From the NCBI GenBank assembly GCA_945865545.1, contig CAMBEQ010000001.1, positions 50,047 to 114,046 on the forward strand: DNA of 64,000 bases, written 5' to 3'. The number at the start of each line of letters is the position of its first letter. Within the stretch, counting starts at the first letter, position 1. Position numbers and translations under genes: made by a program. This document shows positions 26,680 to 36,308 of this stretch, piece by piece. The notes below the pieces were generated by a model, which saw only the letters and a list, made by a program, of their open reading frames with translations, did not search any database and was not told where the DNA came from. The stretch comes from Sediminibacterium ginsengisoli. Its GTDB lineage: Bacteria > Bacteroidota > Bacteroidia > Chitinophagales > Chitinophagaceae.

Positions 26680-29112
26680 ATGAAAATATATTTATTTTTA
26701 GTACCCTTCCTTTGTATTGGTTTACTAGGTCAAGCTCAGGAAGTAAAAACCGAAAACTTAAATAGGATAAAACTTCCTAATGGTTGGTCTTTGAGTCCTG
26801 CAGGAAAAAGTTTGCCATTGGGTGATTTGCCATTAAACATGGTTGTGTCGTCTTCAAAAAAATATATTGCAGTAACTAATAATGGGCAAAGCAAGCAAAG
26901 TTTACAATTAATAAATGTTGAAACTAATAAAGTAGTAGATAATATAAATATTGATAAATCCTGGCTAGGTATTGCATTTACTAAAGATGAAAAAACATTA
27001 TATGCTTCTGGAGGCAATGACAATTGGATTTTAAAATATGCAATTAAAAATGAAAAATTAATTTTAGTAGATTCTATTAAATTAGGGGAGAAGTGGCCAA
27101 CTAAAATTTCTCCGGCGGGTATTTGCATTAATGATGAAAAAAATATTTTATACGTAGTTACAAAAGATGATAGTAGTTTGTATGAAATAAATTTAATTAG
27201 TAAAAAAATAATTAAAAAAACAGCATTGCCTGCCGAAGCTTATACCTGTGTATTGTCTAATGATAAATCAGAATTATATATAAGCATTTGGGGAGCAAAA
27301 AAATTATTAGTGTATAGCACTGCCCAACAAAAAGTGGTTGATCAAATTCCAACTGGAACACATCCCAATGATTTTATTATTTCAAAAAATGGAAAAATAA
27401 TTTATGTTGCCAATGGCGAGGACAATAGTGTTTCTGTAATTGATATTCAAAAAAGAAAAGTGATTGAAACGCTGAATAGTGCCTTGTATCCTGATGCGCC
27501 AACAGGTTCCGCTACCAATGGCCTTGCATTAAGTGAGGATCAAAAAACATTGTACATTGCCAATGCTGATAATAATTGTTTAGCCGTTTTTAATGTGAAT
27601 GAAGTAGGTTCTTCTCAATCAAAAGGTTTTATCCCTGTTGGATGGTATCCTACCAATGTTAAAGTCATTCGCAATAAAATTTATGTTACCAATGGAAAAG
27701 GATTTTCTTCCTTTCCCAATCCATTAGGACCCGATCCATACGATAAAAATGCGCAGATGGCTGTTCAAAAAGGATTATTAAAAAACACCAAAGAGGTACA
27801 ATACATTGGGGGTTTAATGAAAGGCACTTTAAGTATTATCCCTGTGCCAAGCGAACAACAATTAAGTTTATACGCACAAGCCGTTTATCAAAACACCCCT
27901 TATTCTAAAAACAACGAATTATTATCCAATGCAGAAATAGGTTCTGTGATACCGCAAAAAGTAGGAGACCCTTCTGCCATCAAACATGTCTTTTATATTG
28001 TCAAAGAAAACAGAACCTATGATCAAATTTTAGGAGATGTCAAAGAAGGCAATGGAGATCCAAGTTTGTGTTTATTTGGCGAAAAGATTACGCCTAATTT
28101 TCATGCACTTGCCAAAGAATTTGTTTTATTAGATAATTTTTATGTGGATGGGGAAGTAAGTGCCGATGGACACAATTGGTCATTAGGCGCTTATGCAAAT
28201 GATTACTTAGAAAAAAATTGGGTAACAAGTTATGGCGGTCGTGGTGGAACTTATGATGCCGAAGGAACACGTGCCATAGCCAATAATAAAAATGGTTTTA
28301 TTTGGGACTTTGCAAAACGTGCCGGTATTTCTTATAGAACTTATGGAGAGTTTGCAGACGATTACAAAGCAAATATACCCGTATTAGAAAATCATTTTTG
28401 TACTTATTATACTAGTTGGGATCAAAGTGTAAGAGACACTACTCGAGTTGGGCAATGGAAAAGAGACTTTGATTCTTTATTAGCCATTAATGCGGTGCCG
28501 CAATTAAATACCCTGAGAATTATCAATGATCATACCGAAGGAATGAAATTAGGAAGGCCCTCTCCCAATGCGCATGTAGCAGATAATGATTTAGCCGTGG
28601 GCATGTTTATTGAACATTTAAGTAAAAGTCCCATTTGGAATCAGAGTGTTGTATTTGTAATAGAAGACGATGCGCAAAATGGTCCAGATCATGTGGATGC
28701 ACACAGAAGCCCTGCTTTTGTTGCAGGAGGATTTGTAAAAAGAAATTTCATTGACCATACTATGTATTCGACCAGTTCCATTTTAAGAACCATAGAATTA
28801 ATTCTGGGTATGCCTCCAATGAGTCAATACGATGCAGCAGCTACACCACTTTGGAGATGTTTTGATAAAACCCCTAATGCGATGGGGTATATGGCTAAGC
28901 CATTACAATACGATATCAACGAAAAAAATACGGCCCATACTGCGATGCAAAGAAAAAGTGAGCGTTTTAATTTCAAAAAAGAAGACAGTATCAATGACGA
29001 TGACTTTAATGAAGTTTTATGGAAGGGTTTAAAAGGGGAAAATGCAGTAGTGCCTGCTCCAAAAAGAGCTGCATTTATTAAAATAAGCCAAAAAGAAGGG
29101 GATGATGATTAG
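26680..29112 (+). CDS. YncE-type beta-propeller fused to alkaline-phosphatase-superfamily phosphoesterase
   Basis: 810 aa, Sec signal ending at GQAQ. Residues about 60-390 contain repeated propeller blades of the YVTN/YncE type (KYIAVTNNGQSKQS, KTLYASGG, IIYVANGEDNSVSVID, KTLYIANADNN). Residues about 430-760 form a phosphoesterase/phospholipase C-like domain: HVFYIVKENRTYDQILGD, NFYVDGEVSADGHNW, VIEDDAQNGPDHVDAHRSP. Asp/His/Asn ligands of a two-metal site are visible in these blocks. The probable role is periplasmic or surface phosphate-ester hydrolysis with a binding propeller. It is monocistronic and ends at a strong terminator. Confidence 0.87.
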   Translation: MKIYLFLVPFLCIGLLGQAQEVKTENLNRIKLPNGWSLSPAGKSLPLGDLPLNMVVSSSKKYIAVTNNGQSKQSLQLINVETNKVVDNINIDKSWLGIAFTKDEKTLYASGGNDNWILKYAIKNEKLILVDSIKLGEKWPTKISPAGICINDEKNILYVVTKDDSSLYEINLISKKIIKKTALPAEAYTCVLSNDKSELYISIWGAKKLLVYSTAQQKVVDQIPTGTHPNDFIISKNGKIIYVANGEDNSVSVIDIQKRKVIETLNSALYPDAPTGSATNGLALSEDQKTLYIANADNNCLAVFNVNEVGSSQSKGFIPVGWYPTNVKVIRNKIYVTNGKGFSSFPNPLGPDPYDKNAQMAVQKGLLKNTKEVQYIGGLMKGTLSIIPVPSEQQLSLYAQAVYQNTPYSKNNELLSNAEIGSVIPQKVGDPSAIKHVFYIVKENRTYDQILGDVKEGNGDPSLCLFGEKITPNFHALAKEFVLLDNFYVDGEVSADGHNWSLGAYANDYLEKNWVTSYGGRGGTYDAEGTRAIANNKNGFIWDFAKRAGISYRTYGEFADDYKANIPVLENHFCTYYTSWDQSVRDTTRVGQWKRDFDSLLAINAVPQLNTLRIINDHTEGMKLGRPSPNAHVADNDLAVGMFIEHLSKSPIWNQSVVFVIEDDAQNGPDHVDAHRSPAFVAGGFVKRNFIDHTMYSTSSILRTIELILGMPPMSQYDAAATPLWRCFDKTPNAMGYMAKPLQYDINEKNTAHTAMQRKSERFNFKKEDSINDDDFNEVLWKGLKGENAVVPAPKRAAFIKISQKEGDDD

Positions 29113-29145
29113 TTTTTAACTAGTTTATTGTGTATTTTATACACT

Positions 29146-29182
29146 AAAGCTGGGTTTCTCAAAAGAGGCCCAGCTTTTTTTA
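29146..29182 (+). terminator. Intrinsic terminator
   Basis: AAAGCTGGG (29146-29154) pairs with CCCAGCTTT (29169-29177), with a nested CTC-AAAA-GAG and a T7 run. It ends the propeller/phosphoesterase transcript. Confidence 0.92.
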
Positions 29183-29225
29183 TTAAATATCTTATCTTAG
29201 TAAACACCTTGTAAAATAATTAAAT

Positions 29226-30251
29226 ATGAAAAGAAGCACTTTTATTAAAAACACAGTGGTTTCCACTGCAGGGATATTTATTACAAAAAATTTAATGCGC
29301 CCAGTGCTGGGTCAGGTGTATGGTCAAAACGGAATGACCTATCAATTAAATACCAATTGGGGAACTTTGAATGCCGACCAAACGCCGGTGAATGATTGTC
29401 ATGAAATGATTCAGGATGGGAAAGGTCGTATTCTTTTATTGACCAATGAAACCAAAAATAATATCATCATTTATAATAAAAGTGGTCGCCTTATTAATAC
29501 TTGGGGTACTGTATTTCCAGGGGCACACGGACTTTCAGTGCAGCACAATGGCAAAGAAGATTTTTTATTCATTACAGATACCAATAGACATCAGGTATAT
29601 AAAACAACCATTGATGGTAAAATTTTATTAACCATTGACCCTCCTTCTGATTTACCTGCCTATGCAAAGGCAGAAGCTTTTGTACCGACGGAAACTGCGG
29701 TGTTAGCGAATGGTGAATTTTATATTGCAGACGGATATGGTGCACAACATATTTTACATTATGATGAAAAAGGTAAATTAAAAAATTCATTTGGGGGAAG
29801 AGGCGCGGGTGACGAGCATTTAGACAATGCACATGGCATTTGTGTCGACTACCGTAATCCAAAGCCCACATTAATTATAACAGACCGTACTCGAAACGCA
29901 TTTAAGCGTTTTTCTATGGATGGGAAATTATTAGAAGTAATTCATTTGCCTGGCGCTTGTGTATGTAGACCTGTTATTAAAGGGGATTATTTATATGCAG
30001 CAGTATTGCGCTCTCCTAATTTAGATAACGCCAATTCTGGATTTATTACCATTTTAGATAAAGACAATAAAGTAGTTTCTAATTTAGGTGGTTCAGCGCC
30101 TGTATATGAAAATGATATACTACAGCCTATGTCACAAAAAGAAAAAATATTTATTCATCCACATGATGTGTGTGTGGACGATGAAGGAAGTATTTATGTA
30201 GCACAATGGGCTTCAGGAAAAGTATATCCTTATAAATTTTCAAAAGTTTAA
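29226..30251 (+). CDS. Exported NHL-repeat six-bladed beta-propeller
   Basis: 341 aa with an N-terminal export signal (KRSTFIKNTVVSTAGIF) that looks Tat-derived but has only one Arg. NHL-type blades appear as FPGAHGLSVQHNG, ETAVLANGEFYIADGYG, DNAHGICVDYRNPK and HPHDVCVDDEGSIYVAQW. The His/Asp pattern resembles peptidyl-alpha-hydroxyglycine alpha-amidating lyase-like proteins. Enzymatic function is not proven; ligand binding is as likely. It is 48 bases upstream of the first DUF1549/DUF1553 gene and could be the first gene of that cassette. Confidence 0.8.
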   Translation: MKRSTFIKNTVVSTAGIFITKNLMRPVLGQVYGQNGMTYQLNTNWGTLNADQTPVNDCHEMIQDGKGRILLLTNETKNNIIIYNKSGRLINTWGTVFPGAHGLSVQHNGKEDFLFITDTNRHQVYKTTIDGKILLTIDPPSDLPAYAKAEAFVPTETAVLANGEFYIADGYGAQHILHYDEKGKLKNSFGGRGAGDEHLDNAHGICVDYRNPKPTLIITDRTRNAFKRFSMDGKLLEVIHLPGACVCRPVIKGDYLYAAVLRSPNLDNANSGFITILDKDNKVVSNLGGSAPVYENDILQPMSQKEKIFIHPHDVCVDDEGSIYVAQWASGKVYPYKFSKV

Positions 30252-30299
30252 AAGGAAAAAATAAATACTCGCTAATTTTTTATTCAATGTAAACTAGCT

Positions 30300-32636
30300 A
30301 TGAAAAGATATACCTTATTAGGAGTTATTTTAATTATTACTGGATTGGTTTATGGTGTAGTAGCCTATACCTATAAAACAAAGAAAACAACTAGTATAGC
30401 CGTCTCCTATAATAGAGATATTCGTCCTATTTTATCTGATAAATGTTTTTCCTGCCATGGCCCAGATGCCAATAAGGTAAAAGCTGGATTAAGATTAGAT
30501 ATCCCATCGAGAGCATTTGCAGAACTTGAAAAAAACAAAGGTCATTACGCCATTGTTCCTGGCTTCCCTGAAAAAAGTGATTTGATTACACGAATAGAAT
30601 CAAATGATCCAGCAATCATGATGCCGCTTCCGGAAAGCCATCTTACAAAATTATCAAAGGAGGAGATTGCATTATTTAAAAAATGGATTCAAGAAGGTGC
30701 CAAATATGAAAAGCATTGGGCCTTTGTGGCACCGGTAAAAGCAGTATTGCCTGAAATAGATCATACGAAGTGGGTGCGTAATGAAATTGATAATTTCATT
30801 TTAGAAAAAATGGAAGAAAAAGGATTCGATCCTAATGAGGAAGCCCCTCGTGATGCTTTAATAAAAAGAGCGTACGCAGATATTATTGGTCTTCCTCCTA
30901 GTTATGAGGCATTGAATAAGTGGAGAAATAATACGGATGAAAATTGGTATGCTAAAATGTTGGATCAATTATTACAACAACCCGCTTATGGCGAAAAAAT
31001 GGCTATCCAATGGTTGGACTTAGCAAGATACTCTGATTCCTATGGATTTCAGGATGACGAGATTCGTTCACAATGGCCATGGCGTGATTGGGTAATTAAT
31101 TCATTTAATAAAAACATGCATTATGATGAATTTATAACCAACCAAATTGCTGGAGACTTATTGCCCAATGCGACCAAAGGAAATATTTTAGCAACTGCAT
31201 TTTTTAGAAACCATAAATACACAGAAGAAGGTGGAATTATTGAAGAGGAATATCGTGTGTCCTACAATATTGATAAAACCAGAACTTATGGGAAAGCAGT
31301 TTTAGGAGTTACCATAGAGTGCGCACAGTGTCATGATCACAAATACGATCCGTTTTCTAATAAAGATTATTATCAGCTATATGCTTTCTTTAATGAGAGT
31401 AAGGAAAAAGGATTTGAAGGAGATGTATTGCAATCGACCAAGGCAAAAAATCCAAAATTATATATTAGCAAGGAAGAGCGTAGTAGTTTTTTGAATTTTG
31501 TAAATACAGTAGATACAGGCATTATTGAAGTTTCAGTTATGGGCGATTGGAAAGCGGGCGATACGGCGAAGCCAAGACCCACTTATATTTTAAGCCGTGG
31601 TAGTTATGATGCACCAACTAATATTTTAGTAAAACCTACTGCATTAGAATCGATAATGCCTTATGATAGTGCAAAGTATGGTAGCAATCGTTTGGGTTTA
31701 GCAAAATGGACAACCAATAAAAAAAATCCACTAACAGCACGTGTGTTTGTGAATTTTATTTGGCAGGATCTGTTTGGAAGAGGGCTTGTGAAAACTTCGG
31801 GAGATTTTGGGTTACAAGGAGAGCTCCCCAGCCACCCAGAATTATTAGATTGGTTGGCAGTAGATTTCATGGAGCACAATTGGGATATTAAATATTTAGT
31901 CAAAAAAATATTGAGTAGTAATACCTACAAACAATCCAACCTAATAAGTAAAAAGCAGTTGGAGCAAGATCCAGAAAATTTTACTTATTCTCGTTCTCCT
32001 CGATTAAGATTTAAGGCAGAAATTGTACGAGATTATATTTTAAGTACTAGTGGCTTATTAAATACAACCATTGGTGGACCAAGTGTTAAACCCTACCAAC
32101 CTAAAGGCGTTTGGGAAAGTTCTACTTCGGGTCGAGGTAGTTTAGCCAGTTATACACAAGATCATGGTTCCGATATTTATAGAAGAGGCCTATATACTTT
32201 TATTAAATTGACTGCCCCACCACCGAGCATGATGATATTTGATGCAAGTAATAGAGACCAATGCGAGGCAACAAGATCGAGCACCAATACACCCCTACAA
32301 GCATTAACCATGCTTAATGATCCTACCATATTAGAAGCTGCTAGGGTGTTAGGTGAAAATACCTCTTTAAGTAAAAAGTCACTAGATGAAAAAATTGAGC
32401 AGGCATTTGAAACCATTGTAATAAGAAAGCCAACGAAGTTTGAGCGTGAAAAATTAATTGCTTATTGTGAAAAGCAGGTTGCAATTTTTAATTCAAAACC
32501 TGCTATTGCAAACGCCGCTTTAAAGGTGGGCGAATTTGAACATCCAAAACAAAAATACAATTCATCAGAAGCGGCTGCTTTAATGAAGACTATTTTAATC
32601 ATGTATAATTTAGAAGAAACCATCACAAAATCATAA
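30300..32636 (+). CDS. PSCyt1-DUF1549-DUF1553 (planctomycete-type cytochrome) protein, cassette 1
   Basis: 778 aa anchored by an N-terminal hydrophobic segment (6-23). Domain order: planctomycete cytochrome c domain PSCyt1 with CFSCH (C49, C52, H53), DUF1549/PSCyt2 (about 150-370) with a second CAQCH (C341, C344, H345) followed by DHKYDPF, then DUF1553/PSD1 (about 480-760) with NPLTARVFVNFIW and SRSPRLRFKAEIVRD. The usual binding-module insert between DUF1549 and DUF1553 is essentially absent, making this version short. Heme binding at two sites is predicted from CxxCH but not proven. The next gene starts 6 bases after the stop. Confidence 0.9.
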   Translation: MKRYTLLGVILIITGLVYGVVAYTYKTKKTTSIAVSYNRDIRPILSDKCFSCHGPDANKVKAGLRLDIPSRAFAELEKNKGHYAIVPGFPEKSDLITRIESNDPAIMMPLPESHLTKLSKEEIALFKKWIQEGAKYEKHWAFVAPVKAVLPEIDHTKWVRNEIDNFILEKMEEKGFDPNEEAPRDALIKRAYADIIGLPPSYEALNKWRNNTDENWYAKMLDQLLQQPAYGEKMAIQWLDLARYSDSYGFQDDEIRSQWPWRDWVINSFNKNMHYDEFITNQIAGDLLPNATKGNILATAFFRNHKYTEEGGIIEEEYRVSYNIDKTRTYGKAVLGVTIECAQCHDHKYDPFSNKDYYQLYAFFNESKEKGFEGDVLQSTKAKNPKLYISKEERSSFLNFVNTVDTGIIEVSVMGDWKAGDTAKPRPTYILSRGSYDAPTNILVKPTALESIMPYDSAKYGSNRLGLAKWTTNKKNPLTARVFVNFIWQDLFGRGLVKTSGDFGLQGELPSHPELLDWLAVDFMEHNWDIKYLVKKILSSNTYKQSNLISKKQLEQDPENFTYSRSPRLRFKAEIVRDYILSTSGLLNTTIGGPSVKPYQPKGVWESSTSGRGSLASYTQDHGSDIYRRGLYTFIKLTAPPPSMMIFDASNRDQCEATRSSTNTPLQALTMLNDPTILEAARVLGENTSLSKKSLDEKIEQAFETIVIRKPTKFEREKLIAYCEKQVAIFNSKPAIANAALKVGEFEHPKQKYNSSEAAALMKTILIMYNLEETITKS

Positions 32637-32642
32637 ATCATT

Positions 32643-34088
32643 ATGAACGAATTTTTAGAACATGGCTTAAATCAAAATAGGCGTAAATTTTTATCCAAAA
32701 TGAGTTTGGGTTTGGGCGGGTTGGCTTTGGGTTCATTAATGGCTCCAGGATTATTTAATGCCAGCAATGAAGATGAGCTATTTGCGAATGTATTACCCCA
32801 TTTCGCGCCTAAAGCAAAACGAATTATTTATTTGTTTCAAAATGGAGCGCCATCGCAATTAGATTTATTTGATTATAAACCATTATTACAAAAAATGCAT
32901 GGTGAAGAATTACCTGCAAGTATTCGTAAGGGCCAACGCTTAACAGGTATGACTGCCAATCAAGCAAAATTTCCATTAGCAGGTACTAAGTTTAATTTTT
33001 CGCAACATGGTAGCAATGGGGCTTGGTTTAGTGAAACCCTACCACATCTTGCTAAAATGGCCGATGATATGTGTATTGTTAAAACCATCTATACAGAAGC
33101 AATTAACCACGATCCAGCTCTTACTTTTTTTCAAACAGGTTCGCAAGTAGGTAACAGACCAAGTATGGGATCCTGGATTAGTTATGGTTTGGGAAGTGAA
33201 AACAAAAACTTACCTGCGTTTTGTGTATTATTAAGTAAAGGCAAGGGAAATGGACAAGGCGTCTATTCAAAATTATGGAATAACGGGTTTTTAGATTCAA
33301 TCCATCAAGGGGTTCAGTTTAGTAGTGGTGAAGAACCCGTTAAATATTTAACCGATCCTGAATTTATCAAACGTGGAGATAAGCGCGAAATTTTAGATGA
33401 AATAGCTGCGTTAAACCAAGAATCCTATAAAGAAATTGGTGATCCAGAAATTGTAACTAAAATTCAGCAGTACGAATTGTCCTACCGCATGCAAATGGCG
33501 GTGCCAGAAATTACTTCCTTACAAAATGAACCCGAGTCCATTGTAAAAATGTATGGACCTGAATGTTTGGTTCCAGGCACTTATGCAGCAAACTGTTTAT
33601 TAGCAAGAAAACTTTCAGAGAATGGAGTGCGCTTTGTACAACTATATCATCAAGGTTGGGATACCCATGGTAACCTTCCTAAAGAAATTGAAGGACAATG
33701 TAAAGATATAGACCAATCATCCGCTGCATTAATTCAGGATTTAAAACAAAGAGGTTTGTTAGATGAAACATTAGTAATATGGGGTGGTGAGTTTGGAAGA
33801 ACCAACTATTGCCAAGGTGCATTAAGCAAAGACAACTACGGTCGGGATCATCATCCAAAATGCTTTACTATTTGGATGGCTGGTGGTGGTGTAAAACCAG
33901 GTGTACATGGTGAAACAGACGAATTTGGATATAATATAAATTCATTACCAGTGCATGTACATGATTTTCACGCAACCATCATGCACTTAATGGGCGTTAA
34001 ACATGAAGAATTTACCTACAAACATTTGGGAAGAAGATATCGTTTAACCGATGTTGCTGGAAAGGTAATCAATGATTTAATTAGTTAG
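32643..34088 (+). CDS. Tat-exported DUF1501 protein, cassette 1
   Basis: 481 aa DUF1501 protein of the alkaline-phosphatase/sulfatase-like superfamily. Tat leader NRRKFLSKM (about residues 12-20) followed by a Gly/Leu-rich stretch. Family motifs: IIYLFQNGAPSQLDLFDYKP, HDPALTFFQTGSQVGNRPSMG, LLDETLVIWGGEFGRTN and GRDHHPKCFTIWMAGGG. Asp/His residues in these blocks could bind metals. The biochemical function of DUF1501 is unknown; it is almost always next to DUF1549/DUF1553 genes. It is tightly packed, 6 bases after and 2 bases before its neighbours, so a single transcript is almost certain. Confidence 0.9.
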   Translation: MNEFLEHGLNQNRRKFLSKMSLGLGGLALGSLMAPGLFNASNEDELFANVLPHFAPKAKRIIYLFQNGAPSQLDLFDYKPLLQKMHGEELPASIRKGQRLTGMTANQAKFPLAGTKFNFSQHGSNGAWFSETLPHLAKMADDMCIVKTIYTEAINHDPALTFFQTGSQVGNRPSMGSWISYGLGSENKNLPAFCVLLSKGKGNGQGVYSKLWNNGFLDSIHQGVQFSSGEEPVKYLTDPEFIKRGDKREILDEIAALNQESYKEIGDPEIVTKIQQYELSYRMQMAVPEITSLQNEPESIVKMYGPECLVPGTYAANCLLARKLSENGVRFVQLYHQGWDTHGNLPKEIEGQCKDIDQSSAALIQDLKQRGLLDETLVIWGGEFGRTNYCQGALSKDNYGRDHHPKCFTIWMAGGGVKPGVHGETDEFGYNINSLPVHVHDFHATIMHLMGVKHEEFTYKHLGRRYRLTDVAGKVINDLIS

Positions 34089-34090
34089 TA

Positions 34091-36256
34091 ATGAATTTGA
34101 AAAAATGGACTGGTTTTGTAAATAATGCGCTGTGGGTGGTTAATCCCTTTTTATTATTAATTGCATTTTTTAATGATAAATTAAAATTGGGCATGTATTT
34201 GGAATGGTTGGGGAAAATGCACCCCTTGTTTTTACATTTTCCAATTGTACTAGGAATCCTCATTGGCATCTATTATTTAGTTGATAAAAAAGGGAGCGTA
34301 GATAGTAATAAACTACATCTAATTTTAGTAGGGAATGCATTTTTAGCCAGTATCGTTGCCATCTTAGGTATTTTTTTATCCCAACAAGATAGTTATGATG
34401 ATTCATTAATTTTTGCGCATCAATGGGGTGGCATTGCAATCGCAATGATTGGCTGGGGATTAATTTACTTACAACAATACAATCAGCGCTTTAAAAATAA
34501 TTATATTTCTCGCGTTGAATTTTCAATAGTTTACTTATTAGTGATTATTATTTTCACACATAAAGGAGCGCAACTTACCCATGGCGTAAGTGTTATTGGT
34601 TTTCCTCAAAAGGAAGCTGCCGAAAAGACGCAAGTGATTAAAGTGGTTACTGATTCCAATGCAACCTTATATGCAAGAGCGGTGGCACCCATTTTACAAC
34701 AAAAATGCGTGAGTTGTCATGGTACAACTAAAGTAAAAGGAGAATTATTATTAAATACACCTGAAAATATTTTAAAAGGCGGAAAAGATGGAAATATTCT
34801 TACTGCTAACAAGGATAAGGAAGCCATGTTGTTTGAAAGAATTCATTTAGACATCACGCATAAAAAACATATGCCACCCGATGGTAAATTGCAATTAACT
34901 ACCGAGGAAGTAGCTATTTTAAGTAGATGGATAAAAGCAGGAGGTGACTTTAAGACAAAAATGAATGAATTAGCCAAAACAGATACTTTGTTTTTATTGG
35001 CTAATAAATATACGCCAGCCAATAACACAAAAGCTGAGGTAAAAACAGGTTTGCCGGATTTAGCGGAGTATAATTCAAATTATTGTACTGTTAATTACTT
35101 ATATCATGGGAGTGATGCGATTGATGTTAATTTTTTTCAAGGTAATTTTTACAGTAGGGCCGTGTTAAAAAAATTAGAAAAATTACAGGATCAAGTGGCA
35201 CGTTTAAATATGCAAGGTATGCCATTAACCAATGAAGATGTGAGCATTATAATTCAATTTAAAAATGTTGAAAATATTAATTTAAATTTTACAAAGCTTG
35301 ATTTAAAAGCAATAGAACCGCTAAAACAATTAAAAAAATTAAAGTTGCTATCTATATGTGGTTTAAATTTTACCGAAAGTGAATTATCTAATTTTTTAAA
35401 AGGGAGCACCATTGCAAATATTAATATTTGGTCAAGCGTCATTGGAAAAACACAGTTGGAAAAATTAGCATCGAATTATCCAAAAACTAAATTTACCATT
35501 GGAGATAATTTAGAATCCGAAGTATTAAAAATTAATCCTCCTACTATTGACCAAGATTCCTCAATTATTACAAAATTTTTAGACGTTAAAATAAAACATT
35601 TGCTTAATGGAATTACTATTCGTTATACGACGAATGGCGTTGATCCAGACAGTATTACCAGCCCAATATATAAAAATACTTTACGCCTTAATCGAAATAC
35701 CAATTTAAAAATTAAAGTATTTAAGCCCGGCTGGATTAGTAGTGATATTGTCCAACGTAATTTTTATAAATCAGAAATTCGCCCTGATTCTATTTACTTG
35801 ATTTCATCTCCAGATCAAAAATATTTGGGTGATGGCGCTAAAACATTGGTAGACCTTGAACTTGGTGGCTCCAATTTTACCAATAAGAAATGGTTGGGCT
35901 TTAAGGATGCTACGATGAAGTTTATGGTTAATTTTAATCAACCTCGAATTTTACATAAAGCTTTTTTAAATAGTTTAATTGATGTTGGTTCCGAGATTCT
36001 CCCGATTGTTTCCATTTCAGTGGAAGGAAGTAATGATGGTATTAAATTTACAAAAATAGCAGAAACTAAGTTCCCCTATGAGTTAACAAAAAAAGATGGG
36101 ATGAAAGATATTAAAACATTTACGGTTGACTTTCCAAACAACACTTCCTACAGGCAGTATAAATTTACAGTTTTAAATGTGCAAAAATTACCCTTATGGC
36201 ATCAAAGCAAAGGGAAAAAAGCTTGGATATTCGTGGATGAACTATTCTTAAACTAA
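34091..36256 (+). CDS. DUF2231-like membrane protein with CxxCH, leucine-rich-like and chitobiase-type domains, cassette 1
   Basis: 721 aa. Four membrane segments (about 12-27, 44-63, 78-96, 110-126) with a DUF2231-like HPLFLHFPIVLG, plus a possible fifth (about 143-155). Then a PSCyt1-type domain with CVSCH (C206, C209, H210) and HKKHMPPDGK, where the Met is a plausible distal heme ligand. Residues about 360-470 have leucine-rich-type spacing (INLNFTKLDLKAIEPLKQLKKL). Residues 500-560 resemble the FN3-associated/chitobiase C-terminal domain (IRYTTNGVDPDSITSPIY), and the end looks like a discoidin/F5-8-type beta-sandwich (SVEGSNDGIKFTKIAE). It may be a membrane-anchored glycan-binding redox protein. 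A shorter relative is at 50452-51849. Confidence 0.82.
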   Translation: MNLKKWTGFVNNALWVVNPFLLLIAFFNDKLKLGMYLEWLGKMHPLFLHFPIVLGILIGIYYLVDKKGSVDSNKLHLILVGNAFLASIVAILGIFLSQQDSYDDSLIFAHQWGGIAIAMIGWGLIYLQQYNQRFKNNYISRVEFSIVYLLVIIIFTHKGAQLTHGVSVIGFPQKEAAEKTQVIKVVTDSNATLYARAVAPILQQKCVSCHGTTKVKGELLLNTPENILKGGKDGNILTANKDKEAMLFERIHLDITHKKHMPPDGKLQLTTEEVAILSRWIKAGGDFKTKMNELAKTDTLFLLANKYTPANNTKAEVKTGLPDLAEYNSNYCTVNYLYHGSDAIDVNFFQGNFYSRAVLKKLEKLQDQVARLNMQGMPLTNEDVSIIIQFKNVENINLNFTKLDLKAIEPLKQLKKLKLLSICGLNFTESELSNFLKGSTIANINIWSSVIGKTQLEKLASNYPKTKFTIGDNLESEVLKINPPTIDQDSSIITKFLDVKIKHLLNGITIRYTTNGVDPDSITSPIYKNTLRLNRNTNLKIKVFKPGWISSDIVQRNFYKSEIRPDSIYLISSPDQKYLGDGAKTLVDLELGGSNFTNKKWLGFKDATMKFMVNFNQPRILHKAFLNSLIDVGSEILPIVSISVEGSNDGIKFTKIAETKFPYELTKKDGMKDIKTFTVDFPNNTSYRQYKFTVLNVQKLPLWHQSKGKKAWIFVDELFLN

Positions 36257-36308
36257 GTTCTTTTTATTTTCACCTGTACATTATTGTACTACTAGAACTA
36301 CAAGCAGT

